From an uncultured Lachnospiraceae bacterium (GTDB lineage: Bacteria > Bacillota > Clostridia > Lachnospirales > Lachnospiraceae): a stretch of DNA of 11,963 nt. A program made the translations under genes and the position numbers. Numbering within the stretch: the stretch's first letter is position 1; each line of letters starts with the position of its first letter. Where the stretch lies: assembly GCA_947177925.1 (NCBI GenBank), contig CAMWWJ010000070.1:1-11963 (forward strand), given 5' to 3'. This document shows, piece by piece, positions 1 to 6,971 of this stretch. The notes beneath the pieces are model-generated. The model saw only the letters and a program-made list of their open reading frames with translations. It searched no databases and had not been told where the DNA came from.

Positions 1-131
1 CAAATTATCATTTGATGTAAAATAAACTAGACGTATATATCGAAAAAGGAATTATTACGGAAAAGAATTTTTATTCAAGGTATACGGTTATAATTGATAA
101 CGAAAGGCTGGTAAGAGTCGACAGCTGGGGT

Positions 132-956
132 ATGGACGTTTTTAGCTGGACGTTTCACGTACTTTATAGAAATCTTATTATAGCTTTATTTTTAATCCAG
201 ACAATACGATTTTACTTATATGATAACAAAAGAGGAAGAGAATTTATAACCACACTGCCGGTTAAGAAAAGAACTCTTATTTTATATGAATGGGTTTCCG
301 GTGGATTGTTAGTCAGCATTCCTATGTTATGTACTTTATTGCCTGCCATTATATATGAGATTGCACTGGAGCAATATGCAAAGGAAAATCACTGTTGGTT
401 TATGGATTATTCAGAATTAACTTATTATTGCTTTTCCCCATTGATGGTACTTTCCGGATGGGTTGCAATCCTGTTCCTATATTCAGCTTTTATTCTTATA
501 AGATACCTGACAAACTCTTTGGCGGCTAACTATCTGGTGGGTATAGTAATATGCGGAACACCTGTGGCACTTGCGTTCATTCTTGATTCCTTCTCTTTTT
601 TATATGGAAAAATTCCCATGCTGGATGTGGTATTTGGAGGAATAGGTAATGTCATATATGAATTTCCATGGTATTTCCTGCCGACAAGTACGGTACAGGT
701 TATTATTCAGGCGCTATTAGCGGTTTTGTTTATTATGGCTGCCATTATTTTTACCGAAAAATGCAAAAGAGAATGTAATGGCATGTTTGCTCATAAAGCG
801 GTAAAGGTATTGTTTTTGATATCTATTTATATTTGGAGCTTTCTGCTCATCTTCAATTCCATGGAAAAAATACCTTTGACAGTCATTGCTTTGATTTCCC
901 TGTCAGGTTCCGGGCTGATTACCTGCGGCACCGGCTATCTGGTGCGGGCCAGGTAA
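132..956 (+). CDS. ABC-2-type multi-pass membrane permease, probably N-terminally incomplete
   Basis: The 274-residue product is very hydrophobic, with about seven candidate membrane segments (roughly residues 11-28, 52-71, 97-118, 132-152, 185-206, 224-241 and 246-265). The polar stretch RGREFITTLPVKKRTLILYE at residues 35-54 sits between the first two segments. This 'reorganised exporter of the ABC-2 type' look is common in Firmicutes permeases, which work with a separate ATPase; none is visible here, so the substrate is unknown. The ATG at 132 is doubtful: GGGG lies only 1 nt upstream, and the frame stays open back to 21, encoding a plausible soluble segment (for example residues reading NFYSRYTVIIDNERLVRVD). 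An in-frame TAA at 18-20 blocks further extension. The gene may therefore be 5'-truncated or frameshifted near 20-24, or may begin at a rare start codon. Membrane protein confident; family moderate. Confidence 0.6.
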   Translation: MDVFSWTFHVLYRNLIIALFLIQTIRFYLYDNKRGREFITTLPVKKRTLILYEWVSGGLLVSIPMLCTLLPAIIYEIALEQYAKENHCWFMDYSELTYYCFSPLMVLSGWVAILFLYSAFILIRYLTNSLAANYLVGIVICGTPVALAFILDSFSFLYGKIPMLDVVFGGIGNVIYEFPWYFLPTSTVQVIIQALLAVLFIMAAIIFTEKCKRECNGMFAHKAVKVLFLISIYIWSFLLIFNSMEKIPLTVIALISLSGSGLITCGTGYLVRAR

Positions 957-1106
957 AAGGGGGTGGATAGAAGCTGGAGCCTTTAGAGGGATTTGCCTAA
1001 AAAACGGTGGAGGAAGTTCTTTCTGTCAACTGCTATGACAGGGAAGCCTCCCTGCGGGAAAAGAAAAGGAAAAGAAATAAAAATTCTATAAACTTTTATT
1101 TTCATA

Positions 1107-1134
1107 TTGCTTTTTCAAAAATACGTGTTATATT
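1107..1134 (+). promoter_or_regulatory. sigma-A promoter of the clpB operon
   Basis: TTGCTT (1107-1112) and TATATT (1129-1134) are separated by 16 bp. Transcription should begin near 1141, just before the CIRCE operator, so HrcA bound there would block initiation or escape. Confidence 0.75.
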
Positions 1135-1146
1135 GTTAGTATAACA

Positions 1147-1173
1147 TTAGCACTCAACAAAAGAGAGTGCTAA
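1147..1173 (+). promoter_or_regulatory. CIRCE operator (HrcA binding site)
   Basis: The sequence is TTAGCACTC (1147-1155), a 9-nt spacer (1156-1164) and GAGTGCTAA (1165-1173), a perfect match to the CIRCE consensus with the canonical N9 spacing. CIRCE is bound by the heat-shock repressor HrcA, whose activity depends on GroE. It lies immediately after the predicted promoter and about 135 nt before the clpB start, making clpB a class I heat-shock gene here. Confidence 0.95.
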
Positions 1174-1190
1174 TAACCCGGAGTTTCATG

Positions 1191-1260
1191 ACTTCTATCA
1201 GATTAGAAAGAAGTTTCTTATCTCATTTGTTTCAATCAAGGTTTATGAACTTCTTTCATC
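1191..1260 (+). promoter_or_regulatory. Structured clpB leader: two mutually exclusive hairpins
   Basis: GAAAGAAGTT (1206-1215) can pair perfectly with AACTTCTTTC (1248-1257), extended by GAT/ATC (1201-1203 with 1258-1260) across a 2-nt bulge. The same middle segment can instead pair its AGAAGT (1209-1214) with ACTTCT (1191-1196). The two partners are imperfect copies of one another (around 1184-1200 and 1242-1260). The pairing is seen directly; any regulatory role, such as temperature sensing or an mRNA-stability element, is inference. Confidence 0.4.
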
Positions 1261-1307
1261 TGGATAAAATAAGTAAATAAACGGGCATAGGTAAAGGAGG
1301 AAGCAGT

Positions 1308-3896
1308 ATGAATATTTCAAAATTTACACAAAAATCAATAGAAGCCGTCCAGGATTGCGAAAAGCTGGCATATGAATACGGCAATCAGGAAATAGAGCAG
1401 GAGCATCTGCTTTTGAGCCTTTTGGATATAGAGGACAGCCTGATTAAAAAGCTCATTGAAAAAATGGAAATCAACGTGGAGCATTTCCATGACAGAGCTG
1501 TCAGTGCAGTGCAAAAGAGAGTCAAGGTACAGGGCGGACAGGTATATCTGGGACAGCAATTAAATAAGGCATTGCTGTCATCAGAGGATGAAGCAAAGGC
1601 AATGGGCGATGAATATGTATCTGTAGAGCATTTATTCCTAAGCCTGTTAAAATATCCCAATCAGGAGATGAAGAAGCTGTTTTCGGAATACGGGCTTACC
1701 AGAGAGCGGTTCTTACAGGCTCTTTCCACTGTCAGGGGCAACCAAAGAGTCACCAGCGACAACCCGGAGGCTACTTATGACACGTTGGTCAAGTACGGAA
1801 AGGATCTGGTAGAAGAGGCCAAGAGCCAGAAATTGGACCCGGTCATCGGAAGGGATCAGGAAATCCGGAATGTAATACGAATCTTATCAAGGAAGACGAA
1901 AAACAATCCGGTACTGATCGGTGAGCCAGGCGTAGGAAAGACAGCGGTAGTAGAAGGTCTTGCCCAGCGTATCGTACGGGGTGACGTTCCTCAGTCTTTA
2001 AAGGATAAAAAAGTATTTGCATTGGATATGGGAGCCCTGGTGGCAGGCGCCAAGTACCGGGGAGAATTCGAGGAGCGCCTAAAGGCAGTGTTAGATGAGG
2101 TAAAGAGCAGCAACGGGCAGATTCTTTTGTTTATTGATGAGCTGCATACCATTGTAGGTGCAGGAAAGACGGATGGTGCATTGGATGCGGGGAACATGTT
2201 AAAACCCATGCTGGCAAGAGGGGAGCTGCATTGCATCGGCGCTACCACCCTGGATGAATACAGAAAGTACATTGAAAAGGATCCTGCTTTGGAAAGAAGA
2301 TTCCAGCCGGTAATGGTGGAGGAGCCTACTGTGGAGGATACCATTTCGATCCTTCGTGGATTAAAGGAAAGGTATGAGGTCTTTCATGGCGTAAAAATAC
2401 TGGATAATGCGTTAGTCAGCGCTGCCATACTGTCCCACCGCTATATTTCCGACAGGTTTCTGCCGGATAAAGCAATCGATCTGGTGGATGAGGCATGTGC
2501 CCTGATTAAGACAGAGCTGGATTCCATGCCCACAGAGCTGGATGAGTTAAATCGTAAGGTTACACAGATGGAAATTGAAGAAGCTGCCTTGAAAAAGGAG
2601 GACGACCAGATTTCCGCAGAGCGTCTGGCGGATCTGCAACAGGAGCTGGCAGAATGCAGGGAAGAGCTGGAATCCCAAAAGGCAACATGGGAAAATGAAA
2701 AGAATTCCGTGGAAAGGCTGCAAAAGCTTCGGGAGGAAATCGAAGCAATGAATAATGAAATACAGATTGCCAGCAGGGAAGGGGATCTGGAAAAAGCAGC
2801 AGAGCTCAGCTATGGAAAGCTCCCTGCGCTGAAAAAGCAGCTTGAAATAGAAGAGGAAAAGACGAAAAGTACGGAAAGACATTTGCTTCACGAATATGTG
2901 AATGAGGAAGAAATTGCAAAAATCATATCCCGGTGGACAGGAATTCCTGTTGCAAAGTTGACGGAAAGCGAGCGGAATAAAACTCTTCATTTAGACGAAG
3001 AATTGCATAAAAGGGTTGTAGGGCAGGATGAAGGTGTGACAAAGGTGTCAGAGGCAATTATCCGTTCCAAGGCAGGCATTAAAGATCCTACCAAGCCCAT
3101 TGGCTCTTTCCTGTTCTTAGGGCCTACGGGTGTTGGAAAAACGGAGCTTGCCAAATCTCTTGCCCAGTCCCTGTTCGATGATGAAGCCAATATGATCCGG
3201 ATCGATATGAGCGAGTATATGGAGAAATTTTCTGTATCAAGGCTGATTGGAGCGCCTCCGGGATATGTAGGCTATGACGAAGGCGGACAGTTGACTGAAG
3301 CAGTCAGAAGAAAGCCTTATGCAGTGGTATTGTTCGACGAAATCGAAAAGGCCCATCCGGATGTATTCAATGTACTCCTGCAGGTATTGGATGACGGGCG
3401 GATTACCGATTCCCAGGGCAGAACAGTGGACTTTAAGAACACTATATTGATTATGACCTCCAATATCGGTGCCCAGTATCTTTTAGATGGGATCAATGAC
3501 CGGGGAGAGATTAGCGAAGAGGCAGAAAGCCTTGTTATGAACGATTTGAGAAATCATTTCAGACCGGAATTTTTAAACAGACTGGATGAAACGATTCTGT
3601 TCAAGCCTCTTACAAAGGATAATATTGGCGGTATCATCCGTTTAATTTTAGAGGATTTGAATAAAAGACTTTCGGATAAAGAGCTTACCCTTGTATTGAC
3701 AAAGGAGGCGGAAGACTTTATTGTAGAAAACGGATATGATCCTGTTTATGGTGCAAGGCCATTAAAACGCTTTATGCAGAAATATGTGGAAACATTGGCT
3801 GCAAAGCTTATTTTGGAAGATAAGGCAGCGCCAAAGGATGTGATTGAAATTGCCGTGAAGGAAGGCGATTTAGTTGCAGGAATACAGGGAAAATAA
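1308..3896 (+). CDS. clpB: ClpB, AAA+ protein disaggregase
   Basis: The 862-residue protein matches ClpB/Hsp104 in length and architecture. It is a cytosolic hexameric ATPase that threads aggregated proteins through its pore, usually in partnership with DnaK. Domains in order: Clp N-terminal repeat (about 1-150); AAA-1 with Walker A GEPGVGKT (205-212), pore loop KYRGEF and Walker B LLFIDE (273-278); the heptad-rich M-domain coiled coil (about 410-530) that separates ClpB from ClpC and ClpA; AAA-2 with Walker A GPTGVGKT (605-612), pore loop GYVGY and Walker B VVLFDE (673-678); then the C-terminal small domain with GARPLKR. No ClpP-docking IGF/IGL-type loop was noticed, consistent with disaggregation rather than proteolysis. 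AAAGGAGG (1293-1300) fixes the ATG at 1308. CIRCE upstream indicates HrcA control; DUF4250 follows after 20 nt. Confidence 0.97.
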   Translation: MNISKFTQKSIEAVQDCEKLAYEYGNQEIEQEHLLLSLLDIEDSLIKKLIEKMEINVEHFHDRAVSAVQKRVKVQGGQVYLGQQLNKALLSSEDEAKAMGDEYVSVEHLFLSLLKYPNQEMKKLFSEYGLTRERFLQALSTVRGNQRVTSDNPEATYDTLVKYGKDLVEEAKSQKLDPVIGRDQEIRNVIRILSRKTKNNPVLIGEPGVGKTAVVEGLAQRIVRGDVPQSLKDKKVFALDMGALVAGAKYRGEFEERLKAVLDEVKSSNGQILLFIDELHTIVGAGKTDGALDAGNMLKPMLARGELHCIGATTLDEYRKYIEKDPALERRFQPVMVEEPTVEDTISILRGLKERYEVFHGVKILDNALVSAAILSHRYISDRFLPDKAIDLVDEACALIKTELDSMPTELDELNRKVTQMEIEEAALKKEDDQISAERLADLQQELAECREELESQKATWENEKNSVERLQKLREEIEAMNNEIQIASREGDLEKAAELSYGKLPALKKQLEIEEEKTKSTERHLLHEYVNEEEIAKIISRWTGIPVAKLTESERNKTLHLDEELHKRVVGQDEGVTKVSEAIIRSKAGIKDPTKPIGSFLFLGPTGVGKTELAKSLAQSLFDDEANMIRIDMSEYMEKFSVSRLIGAPPGYVGYDEGGQLTEAVRRKPYAVVLFDEIEKAHPDVFNVLLQVLDDGRITDSQGRTVDFKNTILIMTSNIGAQYLLDGINDRGEISEEAESLVMNDLRNHFRPEFLNRLDETILFKPLTKDNIGGIIRLILEDLNKRLSDKELTLVLTKEAEDFIVENGYDPVYGARPLKRFMQKYVETLAAKLILEDKAAPKDVIEIAVKEGDLVAGIQGK

Positions 3897-3916
3897 AAGA
3901 AAAGAGGGAAGATTTC

Positions 3917-4090
3917 ATGATACCAAAGGACCCTGCCATGTTGCTTAGCTTTGTGAATTTAAAGCTTCGGGACTTTTATAAAAACTTAGATGAACTTTGT
4001 GAGGATCTGGATGCTGATAAAGAAGAGATTTTAGAAAAGCTCAGGGCTATGGACTATACTTATGATGAAGAGAAGAATCAATTTGTATAA
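3917..4090 (+). CDS. DUF4250 domain-containing small protein
   Basis: This 57-residue frame starts MIPKDPAMLLSFVNLKLRDF and ends DYTYDEEKNQFV. I recognise the pattern as DUF4250, a short family of unknown function in Clostridia. The sequence is acidic and predicted mostly helical, with DADKEEILEKL resembling the recognition part of a small helix-turn-helix; a nucleic-acid or protein adaptor role is only a guess. GAGGGA (3904-3909) precedes the ATG by 7 nt. The gene begins 20 nt after the clpB stop with no terminator between and is followed at once by a terminator, so it is probably co-transcribed with clpB and heat-inducible. No membrane segment or signal peptide is present. Family call good; function unknown. 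Confidence 0.85.
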   Translation: MIPKDPAMLLSFVNLKLRDFYKNLDELCEDLDADKEEILEKLRAMDYTYDEEKNQFV

Positions 4091-4095
4091 CTGAT

Positions 4096-4139
4096 AAAAA
4101 AGGAAATGAAAGCAGGAAGCTGTTTTGATTTCCTTTTTC
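4096..4139 (+). terminator. Rho-independent terminator of the clpB operon
   Basis: AAAAAGGAAAT (4097-4107) pairs with ATTTCCTTTTT (4128-4138), and AGC/GCT adds inner pairing within the loop. The distal arm supplies the T-run. It lies 6 nt after the DUF4250 stop. Its A/T symmetry means it could also work on the minus strand. Confidence 0.75.
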
Positions 4140-4221
4140 TATCAAGAAATATCTTTTATAGACGTATGGTAAGAAAGCTATCTTCCCTAATGCTCAAATC
4201 TATAATCAAAAATCCCCCTGT

Positions 4222-4260
4222 GTAACGTATTGCTTGTGACGTTGCGTAATGAAGTAAAAT
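4222..4260 (+). promoter_or_regulatory. MerR-type promoter with 19-bp spacer
   Basis: TTGCTT (4230-4235) and TAAAAT (4255-4260) are 19 bp apart. This over-long spacing is the hallmark of promoters that MerR-family activators untwist. GTAACGT (4222-4228) and GTGACGT (4236-4242) form a 14-bp-phased direct repeat, and AACGT/ACGTT (4224-4228 with 4239-4243) form a dyad over the -35 box. The adjacent gene is a MerR regulator, so autoregulation is the simple reading. Which repeat is the operator is unresolved. Confidence 0.6.
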
Positions 4261-4283
4261 AAAAGCGAAAGGAGGTGAAAGCT

Positions 4284-5018
4284 ATGTCAAAATACACGAC
4301 TGGAGAGATGGCTAAGCTCTGTGGTGTGACGGTCAGAACAGTACAGTATTATGATACCCGAGGCATCCTAGTTCCGGCGGAATTGTCAGAAGGCGGCAGG
4401 CGTCTGTATTCCGAAAATGATCTGAAGAAAATGAGGATCATCTGTTTCTTAAGAGAACTGGGTCTTCCGATTGACTCTATTTCCCAGATTCTTTCCGAAG
4501 ACAATTCAGGCAGTGTGATTTCGTTGGTGTTAAAACAACAAGAGCAGGATCTGAAAGAGGAAATCGGAGAGCGGCAGGAAAAACTGGACAAGCTGGAGAC
4601 ACTGAAACGTGAGCTGAAAAATGTTACTGCCATCTCGGTCGAATCCATAGGCGACATAGCATACACAATGTCAAATAGGAAAAGGCTTAAAAAAATTCAC
4701 AGGAATCTGCTGATTGTTGGTATTCCTATCAGTATTCTCCAATGGCTGTCAATTGTGTTGTGGATCACAAAAGGATTCTGGTGGCTGTTTGTGATATGGA
4801 TGCTTGCAGGAGTACCATGTATATTTCTGCTTTCGAGGTATTATTTTACTCATGTTGCTTACATCTGCCCGCAGTGTCACACGGTTTTCAAACCGTTGTT
4901 TAGAGAGGCATTATGGGCTAATCATACGCCTACAGTCCGCAAATTGACATGCAATTGCTGCGGACATCATGGGTTCTGCGTCGAAGTGGCGCGAGAGGAG
5001 GTTGATGATCATGAATGA
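4284..5018 (+). CDS. Membrane-anchored MerR-family regulator with C-terminal zinc ribbon
   Basis: The 244-residue protein begins MSKYTTGEMAKLCGVTVRTV, a typical MerR winged helix (residues 3-75, with YYDTRGIL and GGRRLYSENDL). A charged coiled coil (about 85-118) follows, then two membrane helices (about 142-161 and 165-188) and a ribbon with CPQC (195-198) and CNCC (223-226) that could bind zinc. With two helices both ends should be cytosolic, leaving the DNA-binding domain tethered to the membrane. The ATG at 4284 is chosen because AAAGGAGGTG (4268-4277) is well spaced from it; the GTG at 4275 lies inside that site. The stop overlaps the following CPBP protease gene by 8 nt, indicating translational coupling. 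The inducing signal is unknown; membrane state, a membrane-active compound or metal/redox at the ribbon are possibilities. Confidence 0.85.
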   Translation: MSKYTTGEMAKLCGVTVRTVQYYDTRGILVPAELSEGGRRLYSENDLKKMRIICFLRELGLPIDSISQILSEDNSGSVISLVLKQQEQDLKEEIGERQEKLDKLETLKRELKNVTAISVESIGDIAYTMSNRKRLKKIHRNLLIVGIPISILQWLSIVLWITKGFWWLFVIWMLAGVPCIFLLSRYYFTHVAYICPQCHTVFKPLFREALWANHTPTVRKLTCNCCGHHGFCVEVAREEVDDHE

Positions 5019-5886
5019 GATAACATATGATAAGATACAGACAAGGAAATATCTGATATGGACCTTTTCCATTGCATGGGTGATGCAGGCAGGTGTGGCA
5101 CTGTTATACCGCAATGGACTTGCCGCCATCGGTCAGCTGCTGATGGCGCTTCTGATGTTTGCACCGTTATTGGGAGTGCTGCTTTCCGGGCGCAGTCTCT
5201 CGGGAATGGGATGGAAACCGCATATCAGAGGAAAGGTGAAAACGCTTCTCATGGCATGGTTTCTTCCTGCACTCCTGACTGCAATTGGCGCCGCCATTTA
5301 TTTCGCTGTTTTCCCGGGGCATTTTGATGTAAGTGGAGATTATCTTGCAGCGAATGGCGGGATGGAAGTACTGGCACAGATGGAGGCACAGGGTGTATCC
5401 TATTTTCAATATGTCCTGATTTCTGTTGTCGGCTGTCTGACATATGCTCCTCTTGTCAATTCTTTTCTTGCAGTTGGGGAGGAAGCCGGATGGAGGGGAT
5501 TTTTATATCCACAGCTAAAGGTGAAATACGGCAAGAAGAAGGGATGGCTTATAGGCGGAGTGATCTGGGGAATCTGGCACTGGCCGCTTATCTGTCTGAT
5601 AGGATATGAGTATGGAACGAATTATGTCGGGTTTCCAATCGTTGGAATGTTAATTTTCTGTATTTTTACGATTGCGGCAGGGATTGTCTGTGACTGGCTG
5701 TATGAGAAAAGCGGGAACATTTGGATTCCGTCTATATTCCATGGGGCGGTCAATGCGGCGGGTACTATTCCCGTGGCGCTTTGCTTGGCAAATACAGGTT
5801 CTATAATATTGCTTGGCCCTGCACCGATTGGAGTGCTTGCAGGGATCCCTTTCCTTGCCTTGGCAGTCATATTGTTTCTGCTGTGA
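5011..5886 (+). CDS. CPBP (CAAX/Abi) family intramembrane metalloprotease
   Basis: The 291-residue multi-pass membrane protein carries all three conserved CPBP motifs: EEAGWRG at residues 157-163 (EExxxR), H190 in WHWPL, and H244 plus N248 in FHGAVN. In the Rce1-related family these glutamates and histidines form the intramembrane catalytic site. Bacterial members have been linked to bacteriocin maturation or self-immunity, abortive infection and cleavage of membrane-bound regulators; no bacteriocin gene is seen here. AGGAGG (4996-5001) sits 9 nt from the ATG at 5011; the in-frame ATG at 5005 is too close, although a longer frame exists upstream inside merR. The gene overlaps the upstream MerR gene by 8 nt, so the two are almost certainly one operon. 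Family confident; substrate unknown. Confidence 0.9.
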   Translation: MNEITYDKIQTRKYLIWTFSIAWVMQAGVALLYRNGLAAIGQLLMALLMFAPLLGVLLSGRSLSGMGWKPHIRGKVKTLLMAWFLPALLTAIGAAIYFAVFPGHFDVSGDYLAANGGMEVLAQMEAQGVSYFQYVLISVVGCLTYAPLVNSFLAVGEEAGWRGFLYPQLKVKYGKKKGWLIGGVIWGIWHWPLICLIGYEYGTNYVGFPIVGMLIFCIFTIAAGIVCDWLYEKSGNIWIPSIFHGAVNAAGTIPVALCLANTGSIILLGPAPIGVLAGIPFLALAVILFLL

Positions 5887-5915
5887 TTGTACAGACGGTC
5901 TGTCTGTGCTATAAT
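5887..5915 (+). promoter_or_regulatory. Orphan sigma-A promoter overlapped by a TetR-like palindrome
   Basis: TTGTAC (5887-5892), a 17-bp spacer and a perfect TATAAT (5910-5915) begin immediately after the CPBP stop. The spacer holds ACAGAC (5891-5896), 5 nt, then GTCTGT (5902-5907), a palindrome of the kind used by TetR-family repressors. GAGGTG (5933-5938) and a TTG (5944) follow, but that frame stops at 5968-5970 after 8 codons. The promoter is clear; the repressor type is inferred. Confidence 0.65.
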
Positions 5916-5994
5916 GCTTATATTATTTCAATGAGGTGAAAAGTTGGTCAAATCCCTTTTAATCTCATAACCTAGTCTGTTACAATTAATCATT

Positions 5995-6066
5995 CAAAAA
6001 CACTCCCTTGTTTTGTTATTTGTGGTAATTCGATTATAACAAGGGTCTTGTGTTTTTGCATTTTTT
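5995..6066 (+). terminator. Large hairpin terminator
   Basis: CAAAAACAC (5995-6003) pairs with GTGTTTTTG (6050-6058), and CCCTTGTT (6005-6012) pairs with AACAAGGG (6038-6045), with a 1/4-nt internal loop between and a 25-nt terminal loop. TTTTTT (6061-6066) follows. The rest of 5916-6191 contains only the orphan ribosome site and the next gene's promoter. Confidence 0.7.
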
Positions 6067-6105
6067 ATTATATAAAAAAATGGGGAAACTCAAATAAAAT
6101 CCAAC

Positions 6106-6134
6106 TTGAATGGAACATGGGGGAATGCTATAAT
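6106..6134 (+). promoter_or_regulatory. Extended -10 sigma-A promoter of the DUF4317 gene
   Basis: TTGAAT (6106-6111), a 17-bp spacer and TATAAT (6129-6134) are preceded by TGC, giving an extended -10. Transcription should start near 6141, which rules out translation starts upstream of that point. Confidence 0.75.
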
Positions 6135-6191
6135 GAGAACGTATTTCGTAGAAAAATAAGTGAAATAATTGTGATAGGAGTATGGAGAAGT

Positions 6192-6821
6192 ATGGGACAG
6201 ATTAATCGTGATGATATGCTGGAACTTACCAGGCGCATGACTTTGAAGCGGAACTGTTTTAGCAGGATTGCTGGAGCATATTTGGATGGAGAAGGATATA
6301 TAGATGGCACTTTTCATAAGCATTTTCAGAGATTATCAACAAAGGATCAGCAGCTGTATCTGAATATAGCAAAAGCAATTCCATTTTCAGATACAAACGT
6401 GCAGTTAAAAGAATATTGTTTTGAGGAAGCGGACCGGAAACCCGGAAGTGCATGGCAGCTTCTTATGGCATTGAAGGAATGTGAATTGAAAAATGATGCC
6501 ATGCTGGATGTATTTTATGAGGTATTTGGGGAAAAGTATCAAGCAGATGGGGAGTATGCCATTTATTTCTTTTATGGAAGCTATGACGTGCCCCGAAAGG
6601 CAAATGATGGAGAAAACCTTTGGGAATCAGAAGAGGTCTATCAATTTATCATTTGCACGATCTGTCCGGTGACGGGAGATTATGAGCCGGGAGAACCGGA
6701 ATGTGGATTTCTTTTTCCGGCATTTAAGGACAGGAGCAGCGATATACATAGAATTGATGTATTTCAAGCAGATAGTAAGCGGCCTCATATGGAGTTATTG
6801 GATAATATCCTATTTGCATAG
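6192..6821 (+). CDS. DUF4317 family protein, short form
   Basis: From the ATG at 6192 the product is 209 residues, beginning MGQINRDDMLELTRRMTLKR. The run TICPVTGDYEPGEPECGFLF and the following FPAFKDRSSDIHRI fit my recollection of DUF4317, a family of unknown function in Clostridia. Longer family members are, as I remember them, around 400 residues, so this is a short form that ends soon after the conserved GFLFPAF block; it reads cleanly to its stop and I see no frameshift. It has no membrane segment or signal peptide and is probably cytosolic. The frame stays open back to 6048, but that region holds the terminator tail and the promoter, so the later start is preferred, with AGGAG (6176-6180) 11 nt upstream. 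It is monocistronic and convergent with the SOD gene. Confidence 0.75.
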   Translation: MGQINRDDMLELTRRMTLKRNCFSRIAGAYLDGEGYIDGTFHKHFQRLSTKDQQLYLNIAKAIPFSDTNVQLKEYCFEEADRKPGSAWQLLMALKECELKNDAMLDVFYEVFGEKYQADGEYAIYFFYGSYDVPRKANDGENLWESEEVYQFIICTICPVTGDYEPGEPECGFLFPAFKDRSSDIHRIDVFQADSKRPHMELLDNILFA

Positions 6822-6921
6822 CCTGCATCATGGAATCTGAAAAAGGAATGAATACTTTATGGTGATTGGAAGAAAAGAAGACATTGACAGACTGCTTAGA
6901 AAATTGTAAGGTGAAGGAAAG

Positions 6922-6959
6922 AAAAAAATTGCAGAATTTTCAGGTTCTGCAATTTTCTT
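6922..6959. terminator. Bidirectional terminator between DUF4317 and sod
   Basis: AAAATTGCAGAA (6925-6936) pairs perfectly with TTCTGCAATTTT (6945-6956) around an 8-nt loop. The seven A's at 6922-6928 give a T-run on the minus strand for sod, and TTTTCTT serves the plus strand. Confidence 0.85.
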
Positions 6960-6971
6960 ATTGAGAAAGCA

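Noticed and set aside
1023..1041. CTGTCA/TGACAG hairpin after the permease as its terminator
   Set aside because: A 6-bp stem with no T-run on either strand.
958..1075. Possible coding relic after the permease (KLEPLEGFA, stop, KTVEEVLSVNCYDREASLRE)
   Set aside because: The residues look protein-like and one stop interrupts them, but the piece is about 40 codons with no start and no recognised family, so a pseudogene call is not supported.
1335..3190. Several long antisense open frames inside clpB
   Set aside because: They lack ribosome sites and recognisable domains, and the sense strand is an unambiguous clpB.
6048..6191. An upstream extension of the DUF4317 protein by 48 residues
   Set aside because: The extension is encoded over a terminator tail and a TTGAAT-N17-TATAAT promoter and does not match the family start.
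6859..6909. A 16-residue frame (MVIGRKEDIDRLLRKL) between DUF4317 and its terminator
   Set aside because: Very short and with only a weak AAGGAA upstream; chance frame or relic cannot be distinguished.
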